A DNA stretch of 64,000 nt, taken from assembly GCF_041537905.1 (NCBI RefSeq), contig NZ_JBGRUO010000018.1:49471-113470 (forward strand), written 5' to 3'. Below, piece by piece: positions 20,822-29,711 of this stretch (the first letter of the stretch is position 1; every line of letters begins with the position of its first letter). The position numbers and the translations under genes were made by a program. Below the pieces are notes generated by a model, which did not search any database, was not told the origin of the DNA, and worked only from the letters and a program-made list of their open reading frames with translations. The DNA comes from Ruegeria_C sp041537905. GTDB lineage: Bacteria; Pseudomonadota; Alphaproteobacteria; Rhodobacterales; Rhodobacteraceae.

Positions 20822-22204
20822 GTGCGCTATTCTCCGGAACTGGCGGCGATCCGGTTTGGGTGCGGGTTGTCTCCTGTTGTGCCTCCGCCGCGGTCGGTCA
20901 GCGATCTGCTGGACGGGCTGACCGGACCCGATGAGATGGCCCGAACCTATCCGATCGAGCCGTTTGACCGGTACCAGGACCGGTTGATCGACCTTACCGC
21001 CCTCTGGAAGGCGCATCGCAAAGCCAAAAAGCGCGAGGCTAAGGGCAAGCTGCGCGACCAGATAGATGCGGTCCGCGATCAGGCGCGGCGCGATGCGTCG
21101 GTCTGGTTTGCCCATACGCTGATGCGCTGGATCGATACGCAGAGCGGCCTGCGCGAACGGCTGGCATTTTTCTGGGCCGACCATTTCACCGCGCGTGGCA
21201 AGGACGGTGCGATCCGCTATTCCGGCCTGCCTTATGTGGAACAGGCGATCCGCCCCAAGATGACCGGGTATTTCTCGGATTTGCTGATCTCGGTCACCAC
21301 CCATCCGCTGATGCTGCACTATCTCGACCAGGCCTATTCGATCGGCCCCGGCAGCCCGATTGCCCGGAAAAAGCCGGGCCGGGGGCTGAACGAAAACCTC
21401 GCGCGCGAGGTACTGGAATTGCACACGATGGGCGTCGATGGCGCCTATACACAGGCCGATATCCGCGCCCTGGCCGAGCTATTCGCCGGGTTGAGCTATG
21501 ATTGGGCGGGCGGTTTCCGCTACCGGGCCGATTTTGCGCAACCCGGGGGCGAGACGGTTCTGGGCCGGTCTTACGGTGGTGCGAAAGCGTCGCTGTCACC
21601 GGTGTTGGAGTTCCTGCGCGATCTGTCGGTCCATCCCGATACAGCCCGCCATATTGCCCGCAAACTGGTGGTACATTTCGTTTCGGACAAGCCTGATCCC
21701 GATCTGGTCGCGCATGTGGCGCGGCGCTACCGTGAGAGCAATGGTCACCTGTTGACGGTTTATGGCGCATTGCTGGAACACCCGGCGGCCTGGCAATCCG
21801 AGTTGATGAATGTTAAGCCCCCCGCCGATTTTGTTGCCTCGGCCTGCCGCGCGCTGAATGTGCGCCCCGATCGGCTTGATCTGGACCGCCCGGGCCGGTT
21901 GCGCCGTCGAATTGTCCAGCCGATGGCCGGGATGGGGCAGCGCTGGATGGCACCCGAAGGGCCGGATGGCTGGCCCGAAGAGGACGCCGCCTGGATCACA
22001 CCGCAGGGTCTGGCGAGCCGAATATCATGGGCCATGATCCGGCCCCGACAATTGGTGGGCGACCTGCCCGACCCAAGGCGGTTTCAGTGGGATGCGCTGG
22101 GCTCTTATGCGCCCGCATCGGTGCAGTTTGCGGCGCAGGCCGCGGAAACGCGGGCCGAAGGGATCGGTCTGGTGTTGGCATCGCCAACGTTCCAGCGGCG
22201 ATAG
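20822..22204 (+). CDS. DUF1800 family protein
   Basis: 460 residues, GTG start after GGAGGGCAGAG. The family core is present: TLMRWIDTQSGLRERLAFFW, then NENLAREVLELHTMGVDGAY and ADIRALAELFAGLSYDW, with a C-terminal DRPGRLRRRIVQPMAGMGQR. No signal peptide is obvious. DUF1800 proteins are commonly encoded beside DUF1501 proteins and are thought to act in the envelope; the function is not known. It is 12 nt upstream of its DUF1501 partner. Confidence 0.9.
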   Translation: MRYSPELAAIRFGCGLSPVVPPPRSVSDLLDGLTGPDEMARTYPIEPFDRYQDRLIDLTALWKAHRKAKKREAKGKLRDQIDAVRDQARRDASVWFAHTLMRWIDTQSGLRERLAFFWADHFTARGKDGAIRYSGLPYVEQAIRPKMTGYFSDLLISVTTHPLMLHYLDQAYSIGPGSPIARKKPGRGLNENLAREVLELHTMGVDGAYTQADIRALAELFAGLSYDWAGGFRYRADFAQPGGETVLGRSYGGAKASLSPVLEFLRDLSVHPDTARHIARKLVVHFVSDKPDPDLVAHVARRYRESNGHLLTVYGALLEHPAAWQSELMNVKPPADFVASACRALNVRPDRLDLDRPGRLRRRIVQPMAGMGQRWMAPEGPDGWPEEDAAWITPQGLASRISWAMIRPRQLVGDLPDPRRFQWDALGSYAPASVQFAAQAAETRAEGIGLVLASPTFQRR

Positions 22205-22216
22205 GAGGGGCATACG

Positions 22217-23413
22217 ATGGCACTTGATCTGACACGACGCAGCTTTCTGACCCGATCGGCCCTTGTTGGCTGCTCGGCTGCGGCCAGCCCTCTGCTGACG
22301 CGCGTCAGCTTTGCTGCGGCGCCCTGGGACACAAGGCTGGTGGTGATCATCCTGCGCGGCGGCATGGATGCGCTGGATGTGGTGCGCCCCCTTGGTGATC
22401 CCGACTATACCAGCGCACGGGCGGGGCTCCTGCGGCAGGACGATCCGGTGATTGATCTGGACGGGTTCTATGCGCTGCATCCGGGGCTGCAACCGCTGCT
22501 GCCGCTCTGGCGGGCAGGGGAGTTCGGTGCAGTGCAGGCGGTGGCGACGCCCTATCGCGACAAGCGCAGCCATTTCGACGGTCAGGACCTGCTGGAAGCG
22601 GGCAGTATGGGGTTGGGCGATGTGGCGGGCGGCTGGCTGAACCGGGCCCTGGGGCAGGTGCCGGGCGTGTCCTCGCGCACCGGTTTCGCGCTGGGTCATG
22701 GCGAGATGAAGGTGCTGGCGGGTGACACGGCGGTGACCGACTGGTACCCCGATACGGCTCTGTCTCTCAGTCCGCAAGCCGCCCTGCTTGCCGAACAGAT
22801 GATGGCCGAAGACCCGTTGTTCCATGGGGCCTATGCGCAGGCCATGGCGCTTATGGGAGACGGGCAAGAGGGCGAGGCCGCCACCAACGGAGCCGCCAAA
22901 GGCAAGCGCCGACCGCCCGAGCATGTGAACATCGCCAGCTACGCCGCTGAACAGTTGCGCGGCGATGCGCGTGTCGTCGGCTTCTCGCTCAATGGTTGGG
23001 ACACGCACCGGGCGCAGACGAAGGGGTTGACCCGTGCGCTGAAGCGGCTGTCGCAAACGATCCTGACGCTCAAGCGCGATCTGGGCGCGCCGGTCTGGGG
23101 CAAGACCGTTGTGCTGGCCATGACCGAGTTCGGCCGCACCGTGCGTCAGAACGGCACCGGGGGCACCGATCATGGCACCGGTGGTGCGCTGCTCTTTGCG
23201 GGTGGCGCGGTGCGGGGCGGCCAGGTGCTGGGCGACTGGCCGGGTCTGCAGGAAAGCGCGTTGCTTGATCGACGCGACCTGATGCCGACCGCAGATCTGC
23301 GGGCGTATGTTGCGGGTGTATTGCAGGGGGTGGCGGGGCTGGACCGGGCCGCGCTTGAAGGCACGGTTTTCCCGGGGTTGGATATGGATGGTCCTTCTGG
23401 ATTGCTGCTATGA
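22217..23413 (+). CDS. DUF1501 family protein with Tat signal
   Basis: 398 residues. The N-terminus LTRRSFLTRSALVGCSAAA is a twin-arginine signal, so the protein is exported folded. The sulfatase/alkaline-phosphatase-like core shows TRLVVIILRGGMDALDVV, then SHFDGQDLLEAGS, GWDTH and MTEFGRTVRQNGTGGTDHGT. Follows the DUF1800 gene in an operon. Function unknown. Confidence 0.9.
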   Translation: MALDLTRRSFLTRSALVGCSAAASPLLTRVSFAAAPWDTRLVVIILRGGMDALDVVRPLGDPDYTSARAGLLRQDDPVIDLDGFYALHPGLQPLLPLWRAGEFGAVQAVATPYRDKRSHFDGQDLLEAGSMGLGDVAGGWLNRALGQVPGVSSRTGFALGHGEMKVLAGDTAVTDWYPDTALSLSPQAALLAEQMMAEDPLFHGAYAQAMALMGDGQEGEAATNGAAKGKRRPPEHVNIASYAAEQLRGDARVVGFSLNGWDTHRAQTKGLTRALKRLSQTILTLKRDLGAPVWGKTVVLAMTEFGRTVRQNGTGGTDHGTGGALLFAGGAVRGGQVLGDWPGLQESALLDRRDLMPTADLRAYVAGVLQGVAGLDRAALEGTVFPGLDMDGPSGLLL

Positions 23414-23445
23414 TCCATCGCTGCGTTGCGGGCGCAAAAACACGG

Positions 23446-23473
23446 TTGACTCGGCCCATGGCATCTCTATAAG
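23446..23473 (+). promoter_or_regulatory. Probable sigma70-type promoter of rpsD
   Basis: TTGACT (23446-23451), 16-nt spacer, TATAAG (23468-23473). It leaves a leader of about 115 nt before the rpsD start, with AAGGAG ahead of the GTG/ATG region. Confidence 0.65.
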
Positions 23474-23594
23474 CGCGGCTTCATTGGTGTTGGTGGCCCC
23501 CGCAAGGGGATGCCTGTCATGGGCTCAGACCCAAGAGGACAACGCCCTTCATAGTGGTCCATCCCGGACCTCGACCTAACGAAGGAGATCAGCC

Positions 23595-24215
23595 GTGACC
23601 AAACGCACGTCTGCCAAGCATAAAATTGATCGCCGCATGGGCGAAAACATTTGGGGTCGCCCCAAATCCCCCGTCAACCGCCGCGAATACGGCCCCGGCC
23701 AGCACGGTCAGCGCCGCAAGGGCAAGCTCAGCGATTTCGGTATCCAGCTGCGCGCCAAGCAGAAGCTCAAGGGCTATTACGGCGACCTGACCGAAAAGCA
23801 GTTCCGCCGCATCTATGCCGATGCCGTGCGTGTGTCCGGTGACACCGGTGAAAACCTGATCGGCCTGCTGGAACGCCGCCTGGACGCCGTCGTTTACCGC
23901 GCCAAGTTCGTGCCGACCGTCTTCGCGGCCCGTCAGTTCGTGAACCACGGCCACGTCAAGGTGAACGGCAAGCGCGTCAACATCCCGTCCTACCGGGTCA
24001 AGGAAGGCGACGTGATCGAAGTGCGCGACAAGTCCAAGCAACTGGCCATCGTGCTGGAAGCCGCCGCTCTGGCTGAGCGGGACGTGCCGGACTACATCGA
24101 CGTTGATCATTCGAAAATGACCGCCACCTTCGTGCGCGCACCTGGTCTGGGCGATGTGCCCTATCCGGTGATGATGGAGCCGAACCTGGTTGTGGAATTC
24201 TACGCGAAGAACTGA
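23595..24215 (+). CDS. rpsD: 30S ribosomal protein S4
   Basis: Primary 16S rRNA-binding protein, 206 residues. The C-terminal S4 RNA-binding domain is seen at RRLDAVVYRAKFVPTVFAAR and QFVNHGHVKVNGKRVNIPSY. The N-terminal zinc-knuckle cysteines of some S4 proteins are absent, as in other alphaproteobacteria. The start codon is a GTG (GTGACC) preceded by GAAGGAGATCAGCC, encoding MTKRTSAKHK. It is monocistronic, with a promoter and a terminator around it. Confidence 0.98.
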   Translation: MTKRTSAKHKIDRRMGENIWGRPKSPVNRREYGPGQHGQRRKGKLSDFGIQLRAKQKLKGYYGDLTEKQFRRIYADAVRVSGDTGENLIGLLERRLDAVVYRAKFVPTVFAARQFVNHGHVKVNGKRVNIPSYRVKEGDVIEVRDKSKQLAIVLEAAALAERDVPDYIDVDHSKMTATFVRAPGLGDVPYPVMMEPNLVVEFYAKN

Positions 24216-24240
24216 TCTTCGCCAGATTTCCGGTTTATTG

Positions 24241-24275
24241 GAAGGGCTGCGCGGATTGTGCAGCCCTTCTTCGTT
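24241..24275 (+). terminator. Terminator of rpsD
   Basis: Perfect 10-bp stem GAAGGGCTGC/GCAGCCCTTC with a 9-nt loop, followed by a T-rich stretch. 25 nt after the rpsD stop. Confidence 0.85.
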
Positions 24276-24375
24276 TGTTGCGCAGTTATCTGTAGAGGCG
24301 TGACTCGGGGCGGATGAGAAGTCTTTGAGAAATTCTGATATGTTGCGCTTAACCGTCAGCAATGGATGCAGTAGC

Positions 24376-25188
24376 ATGTCAGACCCTTACTCAGACCTTG
24401 CCGCACAGGACCAGAGCACCCAGACCCTGATCGCAGACGCGATGGACGCCCGGTGTCTTGAGCCAGCTCAGATCGCGATTCGGCGTGCATATATGGGCGG
24501 GCTTTCCGTGCCCGCCGACGCGTTCGCCGTCGAATTCGGATCAGGAACCGGTTATGTGACCAGCGATCTCATTACCATGGCCGGGGCCGCGCGGGCGCTG
24601 GGCATCGAACCGTCGCCGGTGATGGTTGCTCGGGCACAGACGCGTTTTGCCGATGATCCCCGTTTGAGTTTTGACACCGGTGACGCCAAGCGGACCGCAT
24701 TGCCGGATGCCTCGGTTGATCTGGTCCTGATGCACACGTTGCTATGCCATGTTCCCGAGCCGCAGGAGGCCGTTGCCGAGGCGTTTCGGGTTCTGAAGCC
24801 CGGGGGGCAACTGGTGATCTGTGACGGCGACTACGATACCGCCACGGCCCAGATCGCGGATTATGATCCGCTGGATCAGATCATCCGTTTCATGATCAAT
24901 CAGAACGTGACGAACCTGTGGATCATGCGCCAGATCACCGAGATTCTGACGGGTGCGGGGTTCACGCTCGGGCCACGGCAGGGGCATGGCTATGTCGCGG
25001 AGGGCGAGGCCACCTATTTCATGACCGTCATCAGCAGGGGGGCGGATCGGATGGTGGAAACCGGGTTGCTGTTCCCGGAAACGGCCGAAGCATTGAAAGA
25101 TGAGGCCCGCCGCCGAGTTGAGGCCGACAAGTTCTTTGGCTTCATGTCATATGTCAGCCAGATCGCGATCAAACCCGACAATGCGTGA
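24376..25188 (+). CDS. Class I SAM-dependent methyltransferase
   Basis: About 270 residues from MSDPYSDLAAQD; two upstream in-frame starts exist but lack support. SAM motif I is VEFGSGTGYV, followed by GIEPSPVMVARAQ and the typical LPDASVDLVLMHTLLCHV, EAFRVLKPGGQLVICDGDY. The C-terminal part (130-270) is helical. Resembles UbiE/ubiquinone-type small-molecule methyltransferases; substrate unknown. Convergent with the DUF2125 gene. Confidence 0.88.
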   Translation: MSDPYSDLAAQDQSTQTLIADAMDARCLEPAQIAIRRAYMGGLSVPADAFAVEFGSGTGYVTSDLITMAGAARALGIEPSPVMVARAQTRFADDPRLSFDTGDAKRTALPDASVDLVLMHTLLCHVPEPQEAVAEAFRVLKPGGQLVICDGDYDTATAQIADYDPLDQIIRFMINQNVTNLWIMRQITEILTGAGFTLGPRQGHGYVAEGEATYFMTVISRGADRMVETGLLFPETAEALKDEARRRVEADKFFGFMSYVSQIAIKPDNA

Positions 25189-25206
25189 TTGCTTCGCGCC
25201 AGCTCC

Positions 25207-26208
25207 TCAGCGCAGGATCAGCCGGGGTGCCGGTCCCAGCGGGATCGGGCCAAGCGCCACGAACCCGTCGCGGAAATTCAACTGAACATCCAGAGAATTG
25301 CGGTTGCCACCAAGGCCTGCCAGCATGCCCAGAACCCGGTTCGCTGGGCCAACCGCCTGTTCTGGGATGGCACCCGCCGCTTGCGCCATAGCCAGCATTT
25401 CCTGCCAGTTTTCCGCCTTGAGCGCGATTTCTCCGGTGGGAATGCCCTGGCTGTCAACCTCCAGCTCTCCGGTTGCATAGAGGCGTAATTCGCCCCAGCG
25501 CATCTCGGCCAGACGCAGGTCGATCATCTGCGGCTGCGGTCTGCTCTCTTCCAACGCACTGCGATCCCAGGCCTTGTCGAAACGCACAGCCATGTCGAGC
25601 TCCAGCGTCTCAAGGCTGCGGGGCAGGGCGGTATCCGAGCGCAGCAGGCGGCGCAGCGCATCGCCCGGCGTGAAGCCTTCGGCCGATATTCCGAACATGT
25701 AGCTCTCAGGCTGCTCCTCCTGCGCCATGGCAAGCGACATGGTGTCTGCCTGAAGGGCGGTGCCGTCGACAGTATCGATACGCCACGGACCCGCTGTCAG
25801 CGCCATGCGCTGCAGCTCAAGCCGGACGCCGGGGTGCAGATGTAGGTCTGCGGTCAATTCCTGCGCCGTCACAACGGCGGTCTGGTCGAAATAGGACAGG
25901 CGCTGCGGCGTGTCGGCAAAGCGCAGGGTCTGACGCCCGGGCCAGATCGCGGGGCTGTCAAACATGATCCAGTCGGCCTGCCAGGCCGCCCCGGTGCGCG
26001 GATCGGCCAGCGCGGGGCTGGTCAGGGTGGTTTTGTGGTGCAGCGGGTAGCCGGCGGTCGAAATCTCGGCATAATCGGCCTGCCAGCCCCGTTCTGCCTG
26101 GGTGGCAAACCACGCCTCGACACTGCTGCGCAATCCATAGGCGGCGGCCAGCCAATAGCCAGACCACAGCACGATCACCACAATGGTGAGTTTCAGCAAA
26201 CGGCGCAT
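25207..26208 (-). CDS. DUF2125 family envelope protein
   Basis: 333 residues with an N-terminal signal-anchor (LLKLTIVVIVLWSGYWLAAA) and a periplasmic beta-rich remainder. It carries the DUF2125 features GWQADYAEISTAGYPLHHKT and PAIWPGRQTLRFADTPQRL. The family is nearly restricted to alphaproteobacteria and its role is unknown. Start at 26208 was chosen over longer frames because of the signal-anchor. Divergent from the ChaC-like gene. Confidence 0.88.
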   Translation of the reverse strand: MRRLLKLTIVVIVLWSGYWLAAAYGLRSSVEAWFATQAERGWQADYAEISTAGYPLHHKTTLTSPALADPRTGAAWQADWIMFDSPAIWPGRQTLRFADTPQRLSYFDQTAVVTAQELTADLHLHPGVRLELQRMALTAGPWRIDTVDGTALQADTMSLAMAQEEQPESYMFGISAEGFTPGDALRRLLRSDTALPRSLETLELDMAVRFDKAWDRSALEESRPQPQMIDLRLAEMRWGELRLYATGELEVDSQGIPTGEIALKAENWQEMLAMAQAAGAIPEQAVGPANRVLGMLAGLGGNRNSLDVQLNFRDGFVALGPIPLGPAPRLILR

Positions 26209-26277
26209 GCTCGATTGGCCCCTTTTTCCCGGCTTTGATTTGGTATTTATAGGGCGAAACAGGCAAGGACCAGTGCG

Positions 26278-26808
26278 ATGACGATGTGGGTGTTCGGCTA
26301 TGGGTCGCTTTTGTGGAACCCCGGATTTCCGGTGGCGCGCAGCGAGGTCGCGACGCTGCACGGATATGCGCGATCTTTCTGCATGAGTTCCATTCATCAC
26401 CGGGGCACCGAGGAAAAACCGGGGCTGGTGCTGGCGCTGGACGAGGTTGACGGGTCCCATTGCAGGGGTCTTGCCCTGTCGGTGCAAGCGGGGCACGAAG
26501 ACCGGACGCTGGCTGAGCTGCGCGAACGCGAGTTGATCTCATCGGCCTATCTGGAGCGGATGCTGGAGGTGGATCTGGAGGGCGGCGAACGCGTCACTGC
26601 CGTCACCTATGTGATCGACCCTCATCATGTGCAATATTGCGGCGGCCTCGCACTGGAGGATCAGGCGCGTATCATCGCAAATGCGGTGGGCGGGCGTGGC
26701 CCCAACACCGACTATCTTTATAATACCGCTGAGCATCTGGCCGAGATCGGGCTCAACGACCCTGATCTGGACTGGTTGACCACGCGGGTCCGTGCGCTGA
26801 CCGCATAA
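26278..26808 (+). CDS. ChaC-like gamma-glutamylcyclotransferase
   Basis: 176 residues. The substrate loop WVFGYGSLLWNPGF is at 4-17 and the catalytic Glu is in LRERELISSAY near residue 85. Family members cleave gamma-glutamyl peptides such as glutathione to 5-oxoproline and the remaining peptide. Length and motifs match ChaC. Soluble, monocistronic. Confidence 0.93.
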   Translation: MTMWVFGYGSLLWNPGFPVARSEVATLHGYARSFCMSSIHHRGTEEKPGLVLALDEVDGSHCRGLALSVQAGHEDRTLAELRERELISSAYLERMLEVDLEGGERVTAVTYVIDPHHVQYCGGLALEDQARIIANAVGGRGPNTDYLYNTAEHLAEIGLNDPDLDWLTTRVRALTA

Positions 26809-26872
26809 AGCCTTGGCCTTGCGGGCGGCTTTTCGGTAGGTTCTTCCTAGAGCAGAAAATCAGGACACGCGC

Positions 26873-28045
26873 ATGGCGCAGGCACGTTTCGAAGCGAGAC
26901 CGCAATTCTCGCGCCCCTTCCGGCAGATCATCATGATGCTGGTCGTGATTGGCCTGTCTGGTTTCGGCGTTTTTGTGGCGTTGCCGCGCGTCGCCTCGGT
27001 CTTTCAGGCAAATCCCTATCTGAACGGGTTTATCCTTCTGGTCTTTGTCATTGGTGTTCTGGCCTGTTTCTGGCAGGTCTTCCAACTGATCGGATCGGTG
27101 CGCTGGATCGACGGCTTTGTCGGTGGTTTCGAGCGCGAGGGCATCCCCGCCCCCCAGCTTCTGGCGCCTTTGGCCACGCTGCTCAGCGCACGCAGCGCGC
27201 GGATGCAGATCAGTTCCACCTCGACCCGTTCTATCCTCGATTCTGTCGCCGAACGCATCGAGGAAGAGCGTGAGATCACGCGATACATCACCAATGTGCT
27301 GATTTACCTCGGATTGTTGGGTACCTTCTTTGGCCTAGCCACCACCGTTCCCGCCATCGTTGACACCATCCGCAGCCTCAATCCGCAGGAGGGCGAAGAA
27401 GGGCTGGCGGTGTTCAACCGGCTCATGGTTGGGCTGGAAACACAGCTCCAGGGGATGGGCGTTGCCTTCGGGTCGTCTTTGCTGGGTCTCGCCGGGTCGC
27501 TGATCGTGGGCTTGCTGGAGCTTTTTGCCAGCCACGGCCAGAACCGGTTCTACCGCGAGTTGGAAGAATGGCTGTCGACCATCACGCGGGTCGGGTTTTC
27601 CTCAGGCGATGAGGGTGGGTCTGATTCAGGTGCCATGGATGGTGTGATGGAGGCGATGACCGAGCAGATGGACGGGCTGCGGGTGATGTTCGAAAACTCC
27701 GAACAGGATCGGGCCGTGCTGTCGGACAAGATGGGTGAGTTGGTCGATACCATAGCCCAGATGAACCAGCGCCAATCCGATACGGACGGTGTCACCCGCG
27801 CGCTGGAACGCCTTGCTGCCAATCAGGAGGCGCATGTGGAGCTGCTGCGCAGCCATGAACACGGCGACGGGATTGACGCCGAAAGCCGGATGCGGCTGCG
27901 CTCGATCGACGTGCAGATGCTGCGCATTCTAGAAGAGATTTCAGCCGGGCGGCAGGAAAGCATGGCCGAGCTGCGCCGGGATATCGATACGCTCGTCACG
28001 GCGCTGACCCGCAGCGGCGGCGCGCGCGGCGCGGACGGGGAGTGA
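26873..28045 (+). CDS. MotA/TolQ/ExbB-superfamily proton channel protein with long cytoplasmic tail
   Basis: 390 residues. Four membrane segments at about 18-38, 49-70, 138-160 and 193-217; the third has the superfamily block LIYLGLLGTFFGLATTVPAI. Residues 218-390 form a hydrophilic helical tail rich in Gln, Glu and Met (EAMTEQMDGLRVMFENSEQD) after the last membrane segment. The next gene, 3 nt away, encodes the matching MotB/OmpA-like partner, so the pair should form an ion-driven complex in the inner membrane. No flagellar, tol or ton genes adjoin. The cargo or target is unknown. Confidence 0.88.
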   Translation: MAQARFEARPQFSRPFRQIIMMLVVIGLSGFGVFVALPRVASVFQANPYLNGFILLVFVIGVLACFWQVFQLIGSVRWIDGFVGGFEREGIPAPQLLAPLATLLSARSARMQISSTSTRSILDSVAERIEEEREITRYITNVLIYLGLLGTFFGLATTVPAIVDTIRSLNPQEGEEGLAVFNRLMVGLETQLQGMGVAFGSSLLGLAGSLIVGLLELFASHGQNRFYRELEEWLSTITRVGFSSGDEGGSDSGAMDGVMEAMTEQMDGLRVMFENSEQDRAVLSDKMGELVDTIAQMNQRQSDTDGVTRALERLAANQEAHVELLRSHEHGDGIDAESRMRLRSIDVQMLRILEEISAGRQESMAELRRDIDTLVTALTRSGGARGADGE

Positions 28046-28048
28046 TCC

Positions 28049-29701
28049 ATGGCCCTGTCCCGCCGCACAGGTCAACGGTTCCAGGGCTCTGTCTGGCCCG
28101 GTTTCGTCGATGCCATGACCGGGTTGCTGATGGTGCTGACCTTTGTGCTGACCATCTTCATGGTGGTGCAATTTGTGCTGCGCGAAACGATCTCCGGGCA
28201 GGAGAGCGAGCTTGATGCGCTGTCGAACGAGGTGGCCTCGCTGGCGCAGGCGCTGGGGCTGGAAGAGCAGGAAAACGATCAGCTGCGCCAGCGCGTCGGA
28301 GCGTTGAACGCCACGCTCTCAGAAGCGCAGGGCAGTTTGGAACAGGCGCAGAACCTGATCGCAACCCTGACAAGTGAGCGGGATCGCCAGGACGCGGCTC
28401 TGGCCGAAGCCCAGACCCGGATCACCACGTTCGAGGCCCAGGTTGCGGCTCTGATCGCTGATCGAGATCAAGCCTTGGCCAATGTGGAAAACCTGTCGGC
28501 GTTGCAGGCCGATCTGCTCTCCGAGCAAGAGGCGCTGAACCTGGCTTTGGCGCAATCGCGCAGCGAGATCGATGCCCAGACCGAGGCTGCCCGTCTTGCC
28601 GCCGCGCGTCGCGAAGCGCTGGAAGCGCTGGTGGCGGATTTGCAGAGCGAAAGTGTCGAAACCTCTGAACAGATAGCCGCGCTTCAGGGTCAGCTTGACG
28701 AGGAGGAAGCGGCTCGGCTGGCCGATGCCGCTGCAGCAGAAGCGCTGCGCACGCGTTTGCAGGATGCCGATACCGAGCTAACTGCCATGACGCTGGCGCT
28801 AGAGGCGCAGCGCAAAGAGGCCGAAGAGACGCTGACCCTGCTTGCAGCGGCGGAGGCGGCCCGCGATGCACTGCAGGGTGATCTGGAGGTTGTCCGACCT
28901 AAAGCAGATCAAGCTGATACCCGCGCTGCGCTGCTTGCTCAGGCCCGCGAATTGCTGGCGGCAGAACAGCAGGTCTCGGCAGAAGCACAGCGGCAGACCG
29001 CTTTGCTGAACCAGCAGATCGCGGCGCTGCGCAGCCAGTTGGGCGGGCTTCAGGCATTGCTTGATGATTACAAGGCCCGCGACGAGGTGGCGCAGGTTCA
29101 GTTGCAGTCGCTTGGGCAGGACCTCAATACCGCGCTGGCCCGCGCTGCATCCGAAGAGCGGAGGCGGCGCCTGCTGGAAGAAGCCGAGCGCCAGCGGTTG
29201 GAGGCCGAAGCCGAAGACCTGCAGGCGCAAGCCAAGGATCTGGAACGCTACCGGTCGGAGTTTTTTGGGCGGCTGCGTGATGTGCTGGGCCAGCAGGAGG
29301 GCGTGCGGATTGAGGGCGACCGCTTTGTCTTTTCCTCCGAGGTGCTGTTTGCGCCCGGCTCGGCCACGCTGTCACCCGAGGGCCGGTTCGAGATCGCTAA
29401 AATCGCCGAAATCCTGCGTAGCATCGCAAGTGATATCCCGTCCGAGATCAACTGGGTGATCCGGGTTGACGGCCATACCGATAACACGCCGCTGGGAGGC
29501 ACCGGGCGTTATCGCGACAATTGGGAACTCAGCCAGGGCAGGGCGCTTTCGGTGGTGCGCTACATGGTAAACGCGCTGGGCATTCCGCCCAACCGGCTGG
29601 CGGCCAACGGGTTTGGGGAGTTCCAGCCGGTGAACACGGACGATACCGAAAACGCGCGTGCGCAGAACCGGCGGATCGAGTTGAAATTGACTGAGAAGTG
29701 A
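28049..29701 (+). CDS. MotB/OmpA-like stator partner with long periplasmic coiled coil
   Basis: 550 residues. One membrane segment near the N-terminus (about 20-45, VDAMTGLLMVLTFVLTIF) carries Asp21 where MotB has its proton-binding Asp. Residues about 50-400 are almost all heptad coiled coil with repeated Ala/Glu/Gln/Leu. The C-terminus (about 415-548) is an OmpA-like peptidoglycan-binding domain: VRVDGHTDNTPLGG-like IRVDGHTDNTPLGG and ENARAQNRRIELKL. In flagellar MotB the linker is short, so this one can reach much further across the periplasm. Works with the preceding gene. Confidence 0.9.
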   Translation: MALSRRTGQRFQGSVWPGFVDAMTGLLMVLTFVLTIFMVVQFVLRETISGQESELDALSNEVASLAQALGLEEQENDQLRQRVGALNATLSEAQGSLEQAQNLIATLTSERDRQDAALAEAQTRITTFEAQVAALIADRDQALANVENLSALQADLLSEQEALNLALAQSRSEIDAQTEAARLAAARREALEALVADLQSESVETSEQIAALQGQLDEEEAARLADAAAAEALRTRLQDADTELTAMTLALEAQRKEAEETLTLLAAAEAARDALQGDLEVVRPKADQADTRAALLAQARELLAAEQQVSAEAQRQTALLNQQIAALRSQLGGLQALLDDYKARDEVAQVQLQSLGQDLNTALARAASEERRRRLLEEAERQRLEAEAEDLQAQAKDLERYRSEFFGRLRDVLGQQEGVRIEGDRFVFSSEVLFAPGSATLSPEGRFEIAKIAEILRSIASDIPSEINWVIRVDGHTDNTPLGGTGRYRDNWELSQGRALSVVRYMVNALGIPPNRLAANGFGEFQPVNTDDTENARAQNRRIELKLTEK

Positions 29702-29711
29702 TCGCTGAGGG

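Noticed and set aside
26873..29701. Zorya-type ZorA/ZorB defence pair
   Set aside because: The channel and OmpA-like partner recall ZorAB, but no ZorC, ZorD or ZorE gene adjoins and the neighbours are core genes, so I treat them as an envelope motor of unknown role.
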